Source: Schizochytrium sp. CCTCC M209059
Lineage: Eukaryota > Sar > Bigyra > Thraustochytrida > Thraustochytriidae
Reading direction: 5' to 3'
Assembly: GCA_000818945.1 (NCBI GenBank)
Contig: KN805405.1
Coordinates: 283,406 to 317,468, forward strand
Length of the DNA: 34,063 nucleotides
Of this stretch, positions 8,803-19,200 are shown in pieces. The translations under genes and the position numbers were made by a program. Numbering within the stretch: the stretch's first letter is position 1; each line of letters begins with the position of its first letter. The notes below the pieces were generated by a model. The model was not told where the DNA came from. It worked only from the letters and a program-made list of their open reading frames with translations, and ran no database searches.

Positions 8803-10839
8803 ATGGCATCGCGCGTCGTACGATGCTGCTTGCAGGCCCCGCGCACAGCGTGGGGCGCTTGGAGCTCGTGCACTTGCAGAAAGTTGAACGAGGACAAACT
8901 GGTCCCCGAAGAGAAGGTCCCGCACATGGCATCATCAGTGGCCAGCGTGCAGTACGAGGGCGTGGACGGGCTGACGCGCGCCATTCGTGTGGTCATCCTG
9001 GGTGGAAACGTGATGGTGACCATGTCCAAGTGGCTCGCAGCTGTGCTCCTGCGGAAGCTCTTTGTCATGGTGGAAGATACGTTCGGCAGCGGCGAGAGTC
9101 TTCTGGGCAACGTCACCTCGCCATTCTGGAAAGCCATCTTCCTCGTCAACCTCGGCTTCTTTGACACCCTAGCACTTGCAATCGTTGTGGCAGTCCCCAT
9201 GGGAATTTTTGGAGTCTTGCGCTCGGCGCTTCCGATCCGCCTTGCGGGCACCATGGCTCGCGCGAGACGTGCCTTGTTGGTGGACATTTCGCTCAATTCC
9301 ATGACGATTGCCGAGAGTAACTACAGTGCCTCGTTTCTGCTCGAGCAAATCTACGTGCTGTCCGAGTACGAAGCTGAGACCAAGTATGTCCGTATCGGAG
9401 AAGCACAGCGCATCAAAGTTGTCGCCATTTTCTGCATAATAGTCTTTTGGCAAGGTTCTCTCCTCAGTGCTGTAATGACAGGGGTCATTGTGCTTTTAGA
9501 GCTCGTCCTTCGCACGCGTGTCATTGCTCCACATCTCGAAGATAAGTCGGAGTTAACACGTCGCGTGCATGACTTGATTCTCGATATTCTGCGCGGCGCG
9601 GACATTGTGGCAATGCACAATGCCGAGAGCAAAGAGATGCAAGCCTTGGCCTCGGTTGAGGCGCCCGGGATCAAAATTGACCGTGACACATCTCGTGCGA
9701 TCTTGGGCGTCACGGGGTTCACACTCTTTCTGTTGACGGTGACCATGCCGGTGCTACTTGCTTTCTCATGGGCTTTATTCGATAATATTGAGGACGCTCG
9801 CGAGGCCGCAAACATGCTCTTTGCGCTGACGGCTATGCTCATTATTCTCGATGAGGGCCACAAGAGCCTCAATCGATTATCCATGAGCAGCAAAGCTGAA
9901 GCCGCATATCGGCAGTCCCTTGCAATCGTGGAGCCGCTCTTGGCCGCAGGGCAGGCCGCGTTGGCTGCAGAGCGAGCAGAGCGAGTGGTGACTGGCAATG
10001 TGGACAAAACAGCTGACGCGTGGCCTCCACCAGAGCTGCCCGACGTTGATGTGGGTCCTGGCGCCCTTATCTTTAGTCATGTGACTGTGCAATATCCATC
10101 CGCAAGCGCACCGGCCGTCCACGACGTCACCTTTACCATCCCTCGGGGAACCTCAATGGCCATCGTTGCTGAGAGTGGTGGTGGCAAGTCAACGCTCTTC
10201 CGCGCCGCGTCAGCCCTGATTAACCACGAAGGCGACATTGTCTTCGGAGACGTCGTGTTAGACGATGATACCAAGCAGGCCCTTCGCGCTCGCATGGGCT
10301 TTGTTAGCCAGGACTCGAAACTCTTTGCTCGAAGTATCCGTGACAACATATGGTATGGTCACGCTACGGATGGGATTGCTGAAGCTGACGATGCAAAAAT
10401 ATGGAGTGTGTTGACCGGACTTGGTCTTGCCTCGTGGGTCGAATCTCTCAGGGAAGGTCTTGATACTGTGCTCACCTCTGAGCAAATGGTGAGCGGAGGT
10501 CAGGCGCAGAGACTCCAAATTGCGCGTCTTCTTTGTCGCGATAATGTGCAGTACGTCTTGTTGGACGAGTGCATGAGTGCTTTGGACCCCGTGATGCGCA
10601 CAGCAGTGACACGTGCGCTCAAGCAATTCCTCCGTGGCAAGACAGCGCTCATTATTACTCATTCCCACGACACAATTGCGGACCTCTGCGACACTGTACT
10701 TGACCTTGGCAAGCTTCAGGCTGATCAAGAAGGTGCAATCACGACGACGCGTGCCTATCTTGCGGGAATTAATGGCATGTCCCGCATCGCGGCCTTCTTT
10801 TCCTCCATTACCGGCGATCGTGGGTCGACACGTAGATGA
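8803..10839 (+). CDS. ABC half-transporter, paralogue 3 (678 aa)
   Basis: Third member of the cluster. From the first ATG (8803) the protein has a short Cys-containing N-terminus, unlike the long acidic tails of paralogues 1 and 2; an alternative ATG at 8926 (MASSVASVQYEG) would remove it. Membrane spans fall at about 61-84, 121-142, 205-217, 220-236, 300-325 and 335-350. The ATPase carries A-loop Tyr431, Walker A AESGGGKST (456-464, Lys462), Q-loop Gln503, VSGGQ (563-567), Walker B LLDE with Glu589, SALD, and His620. The ATPase segment is very close to the other two copies, while the N-terminus and linker diverge. It is divergent from paralogue 2 with the IS607 relic in between. Substrate unknown. 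All catalytic residues are kept, so it is probably active. Confidence 0.91.
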   Translation: MASRVVRCCLQAPRTAWGAWSSCTCRKLNEDKLVPEEKVPHMASSVASVQYEGVDGLTRAIRVVILGGNVMVTMSKWLAAVLLRKLFVMVEDTFGSGESLLGNVTSPFWKAIFLVNLGFFDTLALAIVVAVPMGIFGVLRSALPIRLAGTMARARRALLVDISLNSMTIAESNYSASFLLEQIYVLSEYEAETKYVRIGEAQRIKVVAIFCIIVFWQGSLLSAVMTGVIVLLELVLRTRVIAPHLEDKSELTRRVHDLILDILRGADIVAMHNAESKEMQALASVEAPGIKIDRDTSRAILGVTGFTLFLLTVTMPVLLAFSWALFDNIEDAREAANMLFALTAMLIILDEGHKSLNRLSMSSKAEAAYRQSLAIVEPLLAAGQAALAAERAERVVTGNVDKTADAWPPPELPDVDVGPGALIFSHVTVQYPSASAPAVHDVTFTIPRGTSMAIVAESGGGKSTLFRAASALINHEGDIVFGDVVLDDDTKQALRARMGFVSQDSKLFARSIRDNIWYGHATDGIAEADDAKIWSVLTGLGLASWVESLREGLDTVLTSEQMVSGGQAQRLQIARLLCRDNVQYVLLDECMSALDPVMRTAVTRALKQFLRGKTALIITHSHDTIADLCDTVLDLGKLQADQEGAITTTRAYLAGINGMSRIAAFFSSITGDRGSTRR

Positions 10840-11107
10840 CTCTTATTCCCGATTTAGCAAAAGTATCTTGTGTGGAGCAATTGACTGCAACACGGACGCC
10901 ATGCGCACCCAATGCAGGCGCTGTTTCGCGCGTAAGCGTATGCGATGATGAATAATATTTAAAATTCCTCGATCCTTTGACCGGACGGACGCTACATTGG
11001 TATGGTATGGTGCAAAAGCTAAAAACGTTAAAGTATTAAAGGCATGTATGCAGGAAGAGGGACTCTTGTCGCAGGCATGGGGCCGAAGGCACTAATTCAT
11101 TGCGCAA
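10840..11107. other. Spacer between convergent genes
   Basis: 268 bases between the stops of ABC paralogue 3 and the minus-strand membrane protein. It contains A/T-rich patches (10950-10970 and 11020-11040) suitable for 3' end formation and no coding signal. Confidence 0.5.
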
Positions 11108-12073
11108 TCACGGATGAGTTACAAATTGGACTTTGTCCGAAGGATCGCGTTTTCCCTTGTCTTCTTGAGAGTGTCCAGCGCCGACATACATTTCCTCCAC
11201 AGACCGGCGGTCGGTAAAGGCTTCGACAATGTTGACGAAGACTGCGGACAGCAGTAGAACGACAAGTGTTGATACAAGAGCCCCGAGCTCTTTCAAATCG
11301 GCACCATTCACAAAGGGGTCGAAGAAGTCCTGCAGCTTCATGCGTTGGTACTGGGCTCGACCGGACGAAAACGTAAACATGAAGCGATAACGTGCAAAGT
11401 ACTTGAGCTGAACAGTCCCGTACACAAAAGCGTAAGCTGCGAAAAAGAAGCCGTACGCCTGGACGTAAAAGAAAATGTTGAGCGGGAAACGGCTTCGTGA
11501 TACGGGTTTTCCGTCGTCGTCCTCGTCAGCCGGCTCGGGCGCTTTCTTATAATGCGTTCGGATGAGACCAACAGCAAGGTAGGAAGCCACCGTAAAGAGC
11601 GTGGCGCTCATCAAATAGGTGTAGCTGTCGATGAGCGCACTGCCGGTCGTCTCATAGTATCGCAGGAGGAAATGAGTGATGGTGTCCGCTTCCCAAAATG
11701 GGCTCGAGTAATTCCCGTTGGTTGTGGATAGGGCGGTCATTGCTCGGTTGATTTCACGTTGAGAAAAAGTACCGGGAGTCACGCCATCCCTGGCGTAGCG
11801 CTCTGCTCCAGCAACCACATCTTGATAGATTTTCTCGTATGATTCCGGCGTCGGAACTTCCAAGGCATCGGAGAAGAGCGCGGTCGTTGCAGCAGCAAAC
11901 AAAATCGAGGTAGCCAGGAGCAAGTTGCTCAGGCGGAGCTCCATCCTCTCCACGTCAAGGTCCAGCGCGCGTGCATCCACGATGGCCACAATGCGAGCAA
12001 GCATCACTTCGCATTTTGCCAGGACGCCGAGTCCTCTATGGGAAATCTCTCGCGCTGCCCCCATGCTTGGCAT
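11108..12073 (-). CDS. Hypothetical four-span membrane protein (321 aa)
   Basis: I do not recognise the family. Counting from the ATG at 12073 (MPSMGAAREISHRG), hydrophobic spans lie at about 49-67, 153-172, 199-221 and 263-285. A loop of about 85 residues (68-152) lies between spans 1 and 2, with the possible N-glycosylation sequon NYS near residue 121. A short acidic/basic loop (EPADEDDDGKP) separates spans 2 and 3, and the C-terminal tail is charged. The frame stays open upstream to 12313 with another ATG at 12250, but that extension is Gln/Arg/Ser-rich and comes from low-complexity GTCTGTC-like DNA, so I prefer 12073. Probably an integral protein of the plasma membrane or an endomembrane. 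Function unknown. Confidence 0.7.
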   Translation of the reverse strand: MPSMGAAREISHRGLGVLAKCEVMLARIVAIVDARALDLDVERMELRLSNLLLATSILFAAATTALFSDALEVPTPESYEKIYQDVVAGAERYARDGVTPGTFSQREINRAMTALSTTNGNYSSPFWEADTITHFLLRYYETTGSALIDSYTYLMSATLFTVASYLAVGLIRTHYKKAPEPADEDDDGKPVSRSRFPLNIFFYVQAYGFFFAAYAFVYGTVQLKYFARYRFMFTFSSGRAQYQRMKLQDFFDPFVNGADLKELGALVSTLVVLLLSAVFVNIVEAFTDRRSVEEMYVGAGHSQEDKGKRDPSDKVQFVTHP

Positions 12074-13263
12074 CTTCACTGACTCGCGCTGGCTGGCTGC
12101 CTGTCTGCTGACCGTCTGTCTATCTGTCTGTCCAAGTCCCAGCTCGTCTTTGCTCTCCAATCCTTTTTGATTCAGGTTTGCTCGCTCGACAGGATCGCCT
12201 TCCGTCTTCACTTCATCTGCACCCCCATCTCTCTCCCCCTTTCGCTGCATCCATATGGTGGCGCTGGTTGGCTGGCTGCCTGGTTGGTCGCCGCTCGAAC
12301 CTCCCCATCTCACCCGAAGAGGTGTTCAACAGGAAGTCGCCCGCACGTGCCGGCCCGTGTACCTCGCCGAGGGCTACGCTTTCGATGCCAGAGCCACGAG
12401 CTCTGCGGGCGGCGGTGGCTTCTGCCCGTGCGCAAGGTGCGCGGGCTCTGCCCGCCCCGCCAGGTGCAGCACGTACAGTACAGCGCGCCGATATACAAGA
12501 GCTTGAAGCCTTCCTTCCTTCTGCCAGACGGCTCGTGGGAAGACGAGATCTTTGCGTTGCAGCAGTACACACCAGCAGGTCGCCGCGAGTAGCGGCGCGT
12601 GCACGCGATCTGCCTCGAGACGGGGTCCTCCGTACGCGCCGCGCTGCGCTGCGCCGCTTGCACGCTTGCACGCTTGCACGCACGCAAACGCACGCAAATG
12701 CGCGCACGGGCGCCCGCACGCTCGCAGACGCGCCAGGCTCGAGCCGCTCGCCCCCTCCGTCGCCGGCCAGCGAGGCGCCTCGCCTGGCTGGCTGCCAGCA
12801 GGAGAAGAAAGAGATGCGCCGAGCTACACGTGCTTGCGCCCGTCCGTGCATCCGTCCACGTGCGTTCCGAGTCGTGCGCGGCCGCGGCTGGCTCGTACCT
12901 TACCGTCAGTAGTATGTGTGCCTTAGCAGCGCAGACGGCAGCGCTCGTGGCGGCGACGTAGAGGGCGCGTGCCAGCGGCGGGAACCGCAAGCCAGTCCAA
13001 CTGCGAGTACGTACCAGCCGCGGAAACCGCAAGCCAGTCCAACCGCGAGTTCGTACCAGCCGCGGAGGCTTTTCCAGCGTGGGCTGCGATATACCTGGAG
13101 GAGGGATCGAATGTTCGGGTTGCGGGAATTTGTGGGAGAGGCAGCTGCAGCTGCTTTGTCTCACGACCAACAAACCAACGATCCAAGCACGACCGACTAC
13201 AATGTGCGATGCAAAAATATTGATTTACTGAACATCATTAGGGGAGGACGGTGTGCAAGCCAG
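12074..13263. other. GC-rich intergenic region with low-complexity tracts
   Basis: About 1.2 kb between the start of the four-span protein and the 3' end of the ATR gene. The stretch 12100-12140 is GTCTGTC-rich, 12655-12710 is a run of near-repeats of CGCTTGCACG and CGCACGCAAA, and 12973-13066 holds a 42-bp tandem repeat. Long open frames exist on both strands but are Arg/Ala/Pro/Cys-rich, as expected from GC-rich random sequence. The only slightly protein-like piece is a plus-strand segment at about 12440-12592 (around SAPIYKSLKPSFLLPDGSW), ending in TAG. It may be an exon or relic, but I cannot support it as a gene. Confidence 0.5.
12973..13066. repeat. 42-bp tandem repeat, two copies plus a partial third
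   Basis: Units start at 12973, 13015 and 13057 with CAGCGGCGGG, CAGCCGCGGA and CAGCCGCGGA. The first two are full 42-mers differing at four positions; the third is broken off after about 10 bases. The unit length is divisible by three and would encode a 14-residue repeat containing LDWLAV on the minus strand, but no credible gene contains it. Confidence 0.85.
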
Positions 13264-16200
13264 TCACAGAAAGGCTGCCCAGCCGGAATACATTGACAAG
13301 AGTTTGAGAGGATCCGTGGCCTCGCGGATAAGTCGGTGCACTTGGCTCTGCACAGACATGGGCAACAGCTCAAAGACCTGGTCGCTGCTCTTGTCGGGTC
13401 TGCCAAGGTCAGCCTTGCGCTCGCGCACGATACCGTCAAGACGTTCCGAGATTGCATTGATCTTGTCTTGGGCAGCGCGTTTGCCTTGGTCCACTTCGTT
13501 GGATCCCGAAGCCGCAGGAAGATTGTTGCCGCCCTGCGTCTGCTTTACGCGCTTCCACTCCACAAGCGGATCCACAACAAAGGACTCGAGCACGCTCATG
13601 AGCATGGGTTTGTGCGTGCGCATCACATGCAGGCAAACCTCCGCGTTCGTCCGAAAACCACCTTCTGCGCCACCGAGATCCATGCCATCCACCATTTGAG
13701 GGGTGAGTCGAAAGGGAACTACTTCAGGAATCTGCAGCGTCAGGCCTTTGTCGAATAGACAGTCAAAGTCCACGTGGACACACTCCCCCGTTCGCGTGTT
13801 GATGAGCACATTCTCTGCGTGCCGGTCGCCAAGGCCAACAATGTGACCAATCATTGACCACGCGCTGCACGATCGCGTGAATTGTGAGCGCGCAGAAAGC
13901 CAAGCCTCCGGGCCGGAAAAGTGATTGATGAACCAACGATGAAGTAGCGGGGGAAATCGTTTGCGGATTTCCTCCCATTTCCGTACCTTGGTCTCCGGGT
14001 CATCCTTGCACCGCTGCAGTCGTTCTTGATCGAGGCGGCCCTCCTTCCACGTCACATGTAACGAAGACTGAATGCCCTCCTCTTTGTACACGCACTGGAT
14101 CGTATGGCGCAAGGCCGTGGTGTTCTCCACCCACTCGAGCAGTCCGCAGCTCTCGTTGAGACAAACGACTGCATAGGTACGCAGCTGCAGCTTGCGTCTT
14201 CGGGCCTGCGGATCTCGCTGAAAGAGGCGGTTTACGACCGTATTGAATTCCATCATGCGCGCGTCCTTGCGCAGATCTCCGCGCTCCTCATTCTTGCACA
14301 AGAAATTGTACGACTCTTTGTTGTGCCCATAGACCTTGATCTTTTTGGGTGCTGCTTTCGAGGACATAATATCGGCGACCTCGTGCAGCTGAAACATCAT
14401 TGGGCACTGCCGTCCAAACACTTGTGGCGCATCGCTCCCCGCCGCACCGCTGCTTCGGCCGCTTACGCTTTCACGACCAGGAACAACCGAAGGTGGAGAC
14501 TCGATGGACGTTACGCTGGCATTTTCCGCAGCCGCACCCCTCGTCTGGCCGCGTTGCTGCTGCGCTCCCGAAGGGCGTACGCGATACTTGGCCTTGGCCG
14601 CAACCGGCAGCGTCGGGGTCAATGCTGCTTGTGTTGGCACGACCAGATTGCACCTTTGCATGCGTTTGCACAACTTCTTTCCATCCAAAAGACCTGAACT
14701 TGTAATCTTAAGCTTGGTCTCCCGCCGGGGATCCCCCGGCGCGGCCCCACGTCGCCCGTCGATCTGGATTTCGCTTAGTAGACGGGGCTTATGCTTGGCA
14801 ATTTTGACTAGAGCATCGAACACTTGCGAGACATTCTGATATTGCGTCTTCATGGTCACCTCGTGTCGATCCTCGGAAAGCCGCACCCATTGATGCGAGG
14901 CCGAAGAGGGCGAGTTAACAAGGTCTTGACACAGGCTCCTTGCGCGTTCGCGCCGATGCACCGATTTCGACTTGACCACACCCATAATGTGCCAAAAGGC
15001 TTGCGCAGGGTACGCCTCGGCGATATGCTTGAGAATTTTCTTTGTGATGATCCATACATCCTCATTTTCTACGCCCATGCGCGAGACGAGCTGCGGCAAG
15101 GCCGTGTACCAAACGTACGGGGGCAAAAGGGTTCCCAACTTGCGAACCTGAGTGTTCATGCGATTGAACCCGTGCAAGAGAGTGTCTTCAGCGCCCCTTC
15201 GATTGCCACCGCCCTGGCCGCCACTCAACAGCACCGAGGCCGATCTTGATGCCCCGCCCCTCGGGCCTCTTCTCTGGTCATTCAACGAATGCACAAGTGG
15301 GTGCAAGCGCTCCGTCTTGTCGTACCATAATGTCAGCAGCCTCGGCAAGGACTCGTAAATGTGGTCGTAGCCGCCATGCTCCAAGGACTTGCCATACTGT
15401 CGAATCACAGACAGCAAGAGCACCTGACTCTCCTGCATCCTGTATTCCTGTTCATTCCTGTCAGAAGGCAAGGCCAGCGCCGAACCGGCGCTCATTCCTC
15501 CGCGCGAATTTCCATGCCACCCGCGGTTTTCCCCAGAGTTCTCGCTCTGCTCCAACTTGAGCATGAGGTATTCAAAAAAGCGAGCCAAATGAAAGTGCCC
15601 TCGCTGCCAATCGGGTCGCTGCTTTAGAACGCTTCTGTACCGCTGAACAATGATCTCGCCCATACCCTGGCCTGATTCGACCTTCATATTCGTTGCCATT
15701 AACAAAGCCTTGGCTCTTGTTTTTCGAAGCATCGACGGCGCCTGGTCAGTGGCCTTCTCAAGCTCCTCGAGATCAATCTGCACCGGTTCGAGGACCATCA
15801 CAGCTCGATGATGCGCTGCAGCTCCCGTCACACCCCCGCTACTGCTGCTGCCAACACCTGCCCCTGGTCCGCTCACACCACCCGATTGCAGCATGCTTGA
15901 GCCCGACGATGAGCCGCTCGATTGTATGTAGAGCTCTGCCATTTGCAGCTTCGCCTTGAGCTGCGCTACTTCAGCTTCTTCTTTGTTGCTCTCAAACACA
16001 GTTCCCTTGCCATCGGGCCGAGGAGACCGCGCTGAGACGAGCAACTCATCTGCGCATTCCTGCACTCTTTGCAAAGCCTCAAGGCAACCCTGTCTGTCCT
16101 CGGCAAGGCGAGCTGATTTCGCCAAAGAAAGCCACCCATGCATTTCGTCCGCACGGAGGCCCGACAGCTCGAACACCACGCGGCGCATCTCAAAGAGCTC

Positions 16201-19200
16201 CTTGCGCATTTCAATCGATGGCGCCGTGATTTTAAACCTGTCTTTCCACCCACGTTCCACGAGGCTCCGCCGGATCTGCGATCTTGAGGCGACGAGGTCA
16301 AAGGCTGACGTGCCTACCGCGTTGATACCTGCTGCCGAAGGCGCTGCACTTGCAGCCGCAGCTGCAGCATTCTCCGCTGTTGCCGGTTCTGAAGTCTCGC
16401 GAACATCTTCGCTCTGTACGGCCCCAATTACACCACGATTACGATGCCGCTTGGCAAGATGTACAACATCCCAGCCCGTTGTCAGCTCCGTCAACGCGTG
16501 AAGACGCAAGAGCAATGGATATGCGCGCCCGTACGATTCAGTGCTCACCGCTGAAAGAAAGTCCATAATTTGCAGCTTGGCGCGGTCAATCTGCTTCACA
16601 AACTCTTGTCGCAACCCTGCTTCGGAAACTTGAATTGCTGAAGATGGAAAAGAGGAGGAGGAGGACGACGTCGGAGCACTCGAAAAGGACGAAGAACGAG
16701 CGAGCGCAAGCATGGCGCGAGAGACTGCATCCGTGTAAGCGCTTCCCATATTTCCAGGGCCCGAATTGAGCAAAACGAGCTCAAGATCTTCGTCATTTGT
16801 CGCTCCCTGCGCGCCATCGTCGCCGAAGCGCTCCTTTTCCAAGACGCGAGCCAGCTCGTCCCAGCGCGAGAGCCTCCACATAGCTTCCTTGCAAAAAGGA
16901 CGAGCCGCGACACTTGACTCGTCGCATACATTACGATTGACATCGCCAATCGAGACCAAGAGATCCAAATGATTCAAGCGACGCAGACAGCTCAACTGAC
17001 CTTGATGCAACTGCATTCGCCGTGCCATGACCTGAGCATCTACCGAGTTGGTGAAATGAGGTGCAGTCTCGTTGCGCTGCCGCTTCGCGGTATGAGATAA
17101 GGCACCCGTGGCATTCGCTGAAGCAGCAGCAGTCGCAGGTGCTGCCGTCTCCATCATTGTGGTGTCCGTATCCACCTTGGTAGCGCCGCGAAGCTTTTCT
17201 AGCATACGTTCGTAGCAGCTCACTGCCTCATCCCATCGCCCGGAGAACTCGAGCTCAAACACTCGTTCCAACAAGGTAGGCTGACCTCCATCGCCAGGGT
17301 GCGTCCCAGGCGGCGCCTGCAACTCTGGATTGCGAATGCGCGAATGATGTCGACGCTGTGTTGGTCGGCGTCGCGATGTCGGCGTTGACTTGACCGGCCA
17401 TTGCGACACTGTGTGCCTCGTGCGATTTAGGACGAAACCCGTCCCGGGCCCACCATCGTGGCGCGCACGAATGGCGATCACGCTCAAAAGCCCGTCTGGA
17501 TCTTGTTCGAGCGCTGCGTAAATACGGTGCAAAAAGGTGATCTCGTCACGCTCGAATTGCACCGGTCTCGACAAAAGCCAAGCTCCCGGCGAGACACCCG
17601 CGCCGGATTCATCGTACGCGTGCGTCTTGCGCACGTGTAGCTCCATGTAACGTAGCGAGCGCGCCACGGCGCCACAACGATAGGCAGCCTCCGCAAGACA
17701 CCGTAACGGAATGCGACGGAGAAGCTGCGAAATGAGCCTCTTGCTTGAAAAGTCGCCAAGATACTCGACTCGCGAGCGCAATGAGCTCGTGCTCGACCGC
17801 GATGAACTTGCCGACTCCGCGCTCTCGGCGTGCGCCTTTTGATCCGCCAAAAAAATACTCATGTGCTTTTCCCAGGTTGCCAGGGTATCCAGCAGTGCAA
17901 ACATGGCGTGCGCATTTCTCCGAATGCGTCCAGAAATGTCGCGTTTTGCCTGAACACGCGCTGAGCTACCGTGCGTGCACAGAGACCCTTGTGAGCTCTG
18001 GGTTTGTCCACGATAGCTAGACGCCGCGCCGCTCGCAGCATTTGCAGCTTGATTCAAAGTTTGCAAACGGTTCGAATTGTTTGAATCGGACGCCCTTTTC
18101 CCCTCCTGATGATGTTCTTGCTCGCTAGGATATCCTGCGCTCGCGAGCCACTGCGCATCGATCTCTCCGTCATCATCCCCCGGACAATTCTCCCCGCGCC
18201 AGGTATCTCGCAAAACCTCCATGACCTCGCGGCGCACCTGTGTTCCAAGGTCTCCGTCGTTTTCAAGATCACCGCCTCTGGCATGATAAAGAACATTTTG
18301 CACCGCATAGGGCAGCAAGAACTGAAGCAGATCTGTTGCGCCGTGATATGTGCAGAGCACGCGCATCGCCTTGAATATGTGGGCTTGTTCACCCTCGCAG
18401 TGCGCCGTCAGATAAGCGAACCACTCGCCGACAGAAGTCTCAAAAGTTACCTCGGGCCCAAAGAAGCTCTTGCCGCCGCGACCATGTGGGCGCGGAACCT
18501 CATCTGAACCCCTCACAAAGGCATAACTTGTGTCCCAGAAAGGTCTCACAATGGCCATTGTGGGCGCAGAAAGTAATTCTCTCATCACGAGGTAACGTGA
18601 AGATGCGCTGCTGCGCTGCGACGGACCGTCGACATCACCCAAGACATAACCCTTCTTGTCTCGAAAGTACGACAAGAGTTCCTGAATCGCCATGCCAACT
18701 TGCATGTGCGAATTTGGGTCTGGGGCCGCGCGCAAAGCCACCACGAGGTAAGTCTCGATAATGTGCACGGCCAGGTCCTCGTTCCCCATGTCGAGTTCGA
18801 AGCGGGTGTTTTTGGATGGCTGAAAACGTTTCTGAGCCCGAGCCTGGGGCCTTCGCGCCCCGGTGAGAGCCGTGTGCACGATGTCCAGATCGAGGCGAGA
18901 CGGATCGATGGCTCCAAGCTCCCCAAGGCAATTCCCGCATGCGAGGCGCACTTCCCGTGTTGCGCGCTGTGCTGCGCGCATGGCGTCTGCAGCGCTCCCG
19001 GCAGCGCCAGAACGGCTCAACCGAAGCAAGGTGCCCACGAGCTCAGAAACGAGCTGCGTCACGCTGCCTTTGCGGTCGTTTTCGTTTGTCTCCATCTTGA
19101 GCTCGTCTGGCGCGTGGGGTGAGGCGCTTTCTGATAGAATCGACTTGTCGAGCAGGACCTTGTGAAGATTAGAGGCATTCTCTGCAATAACGACCCGCAG

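Noticed and set aside
12178..13173. Several long frames on both strands (for example 12178-12912 plus and 12310-13173 minus)
   Set aside because: Arg/Ala/Cys/Pro-rich translations typical of GC-rich low-complexity DNA, mutually overlapping, without any conserved motif.
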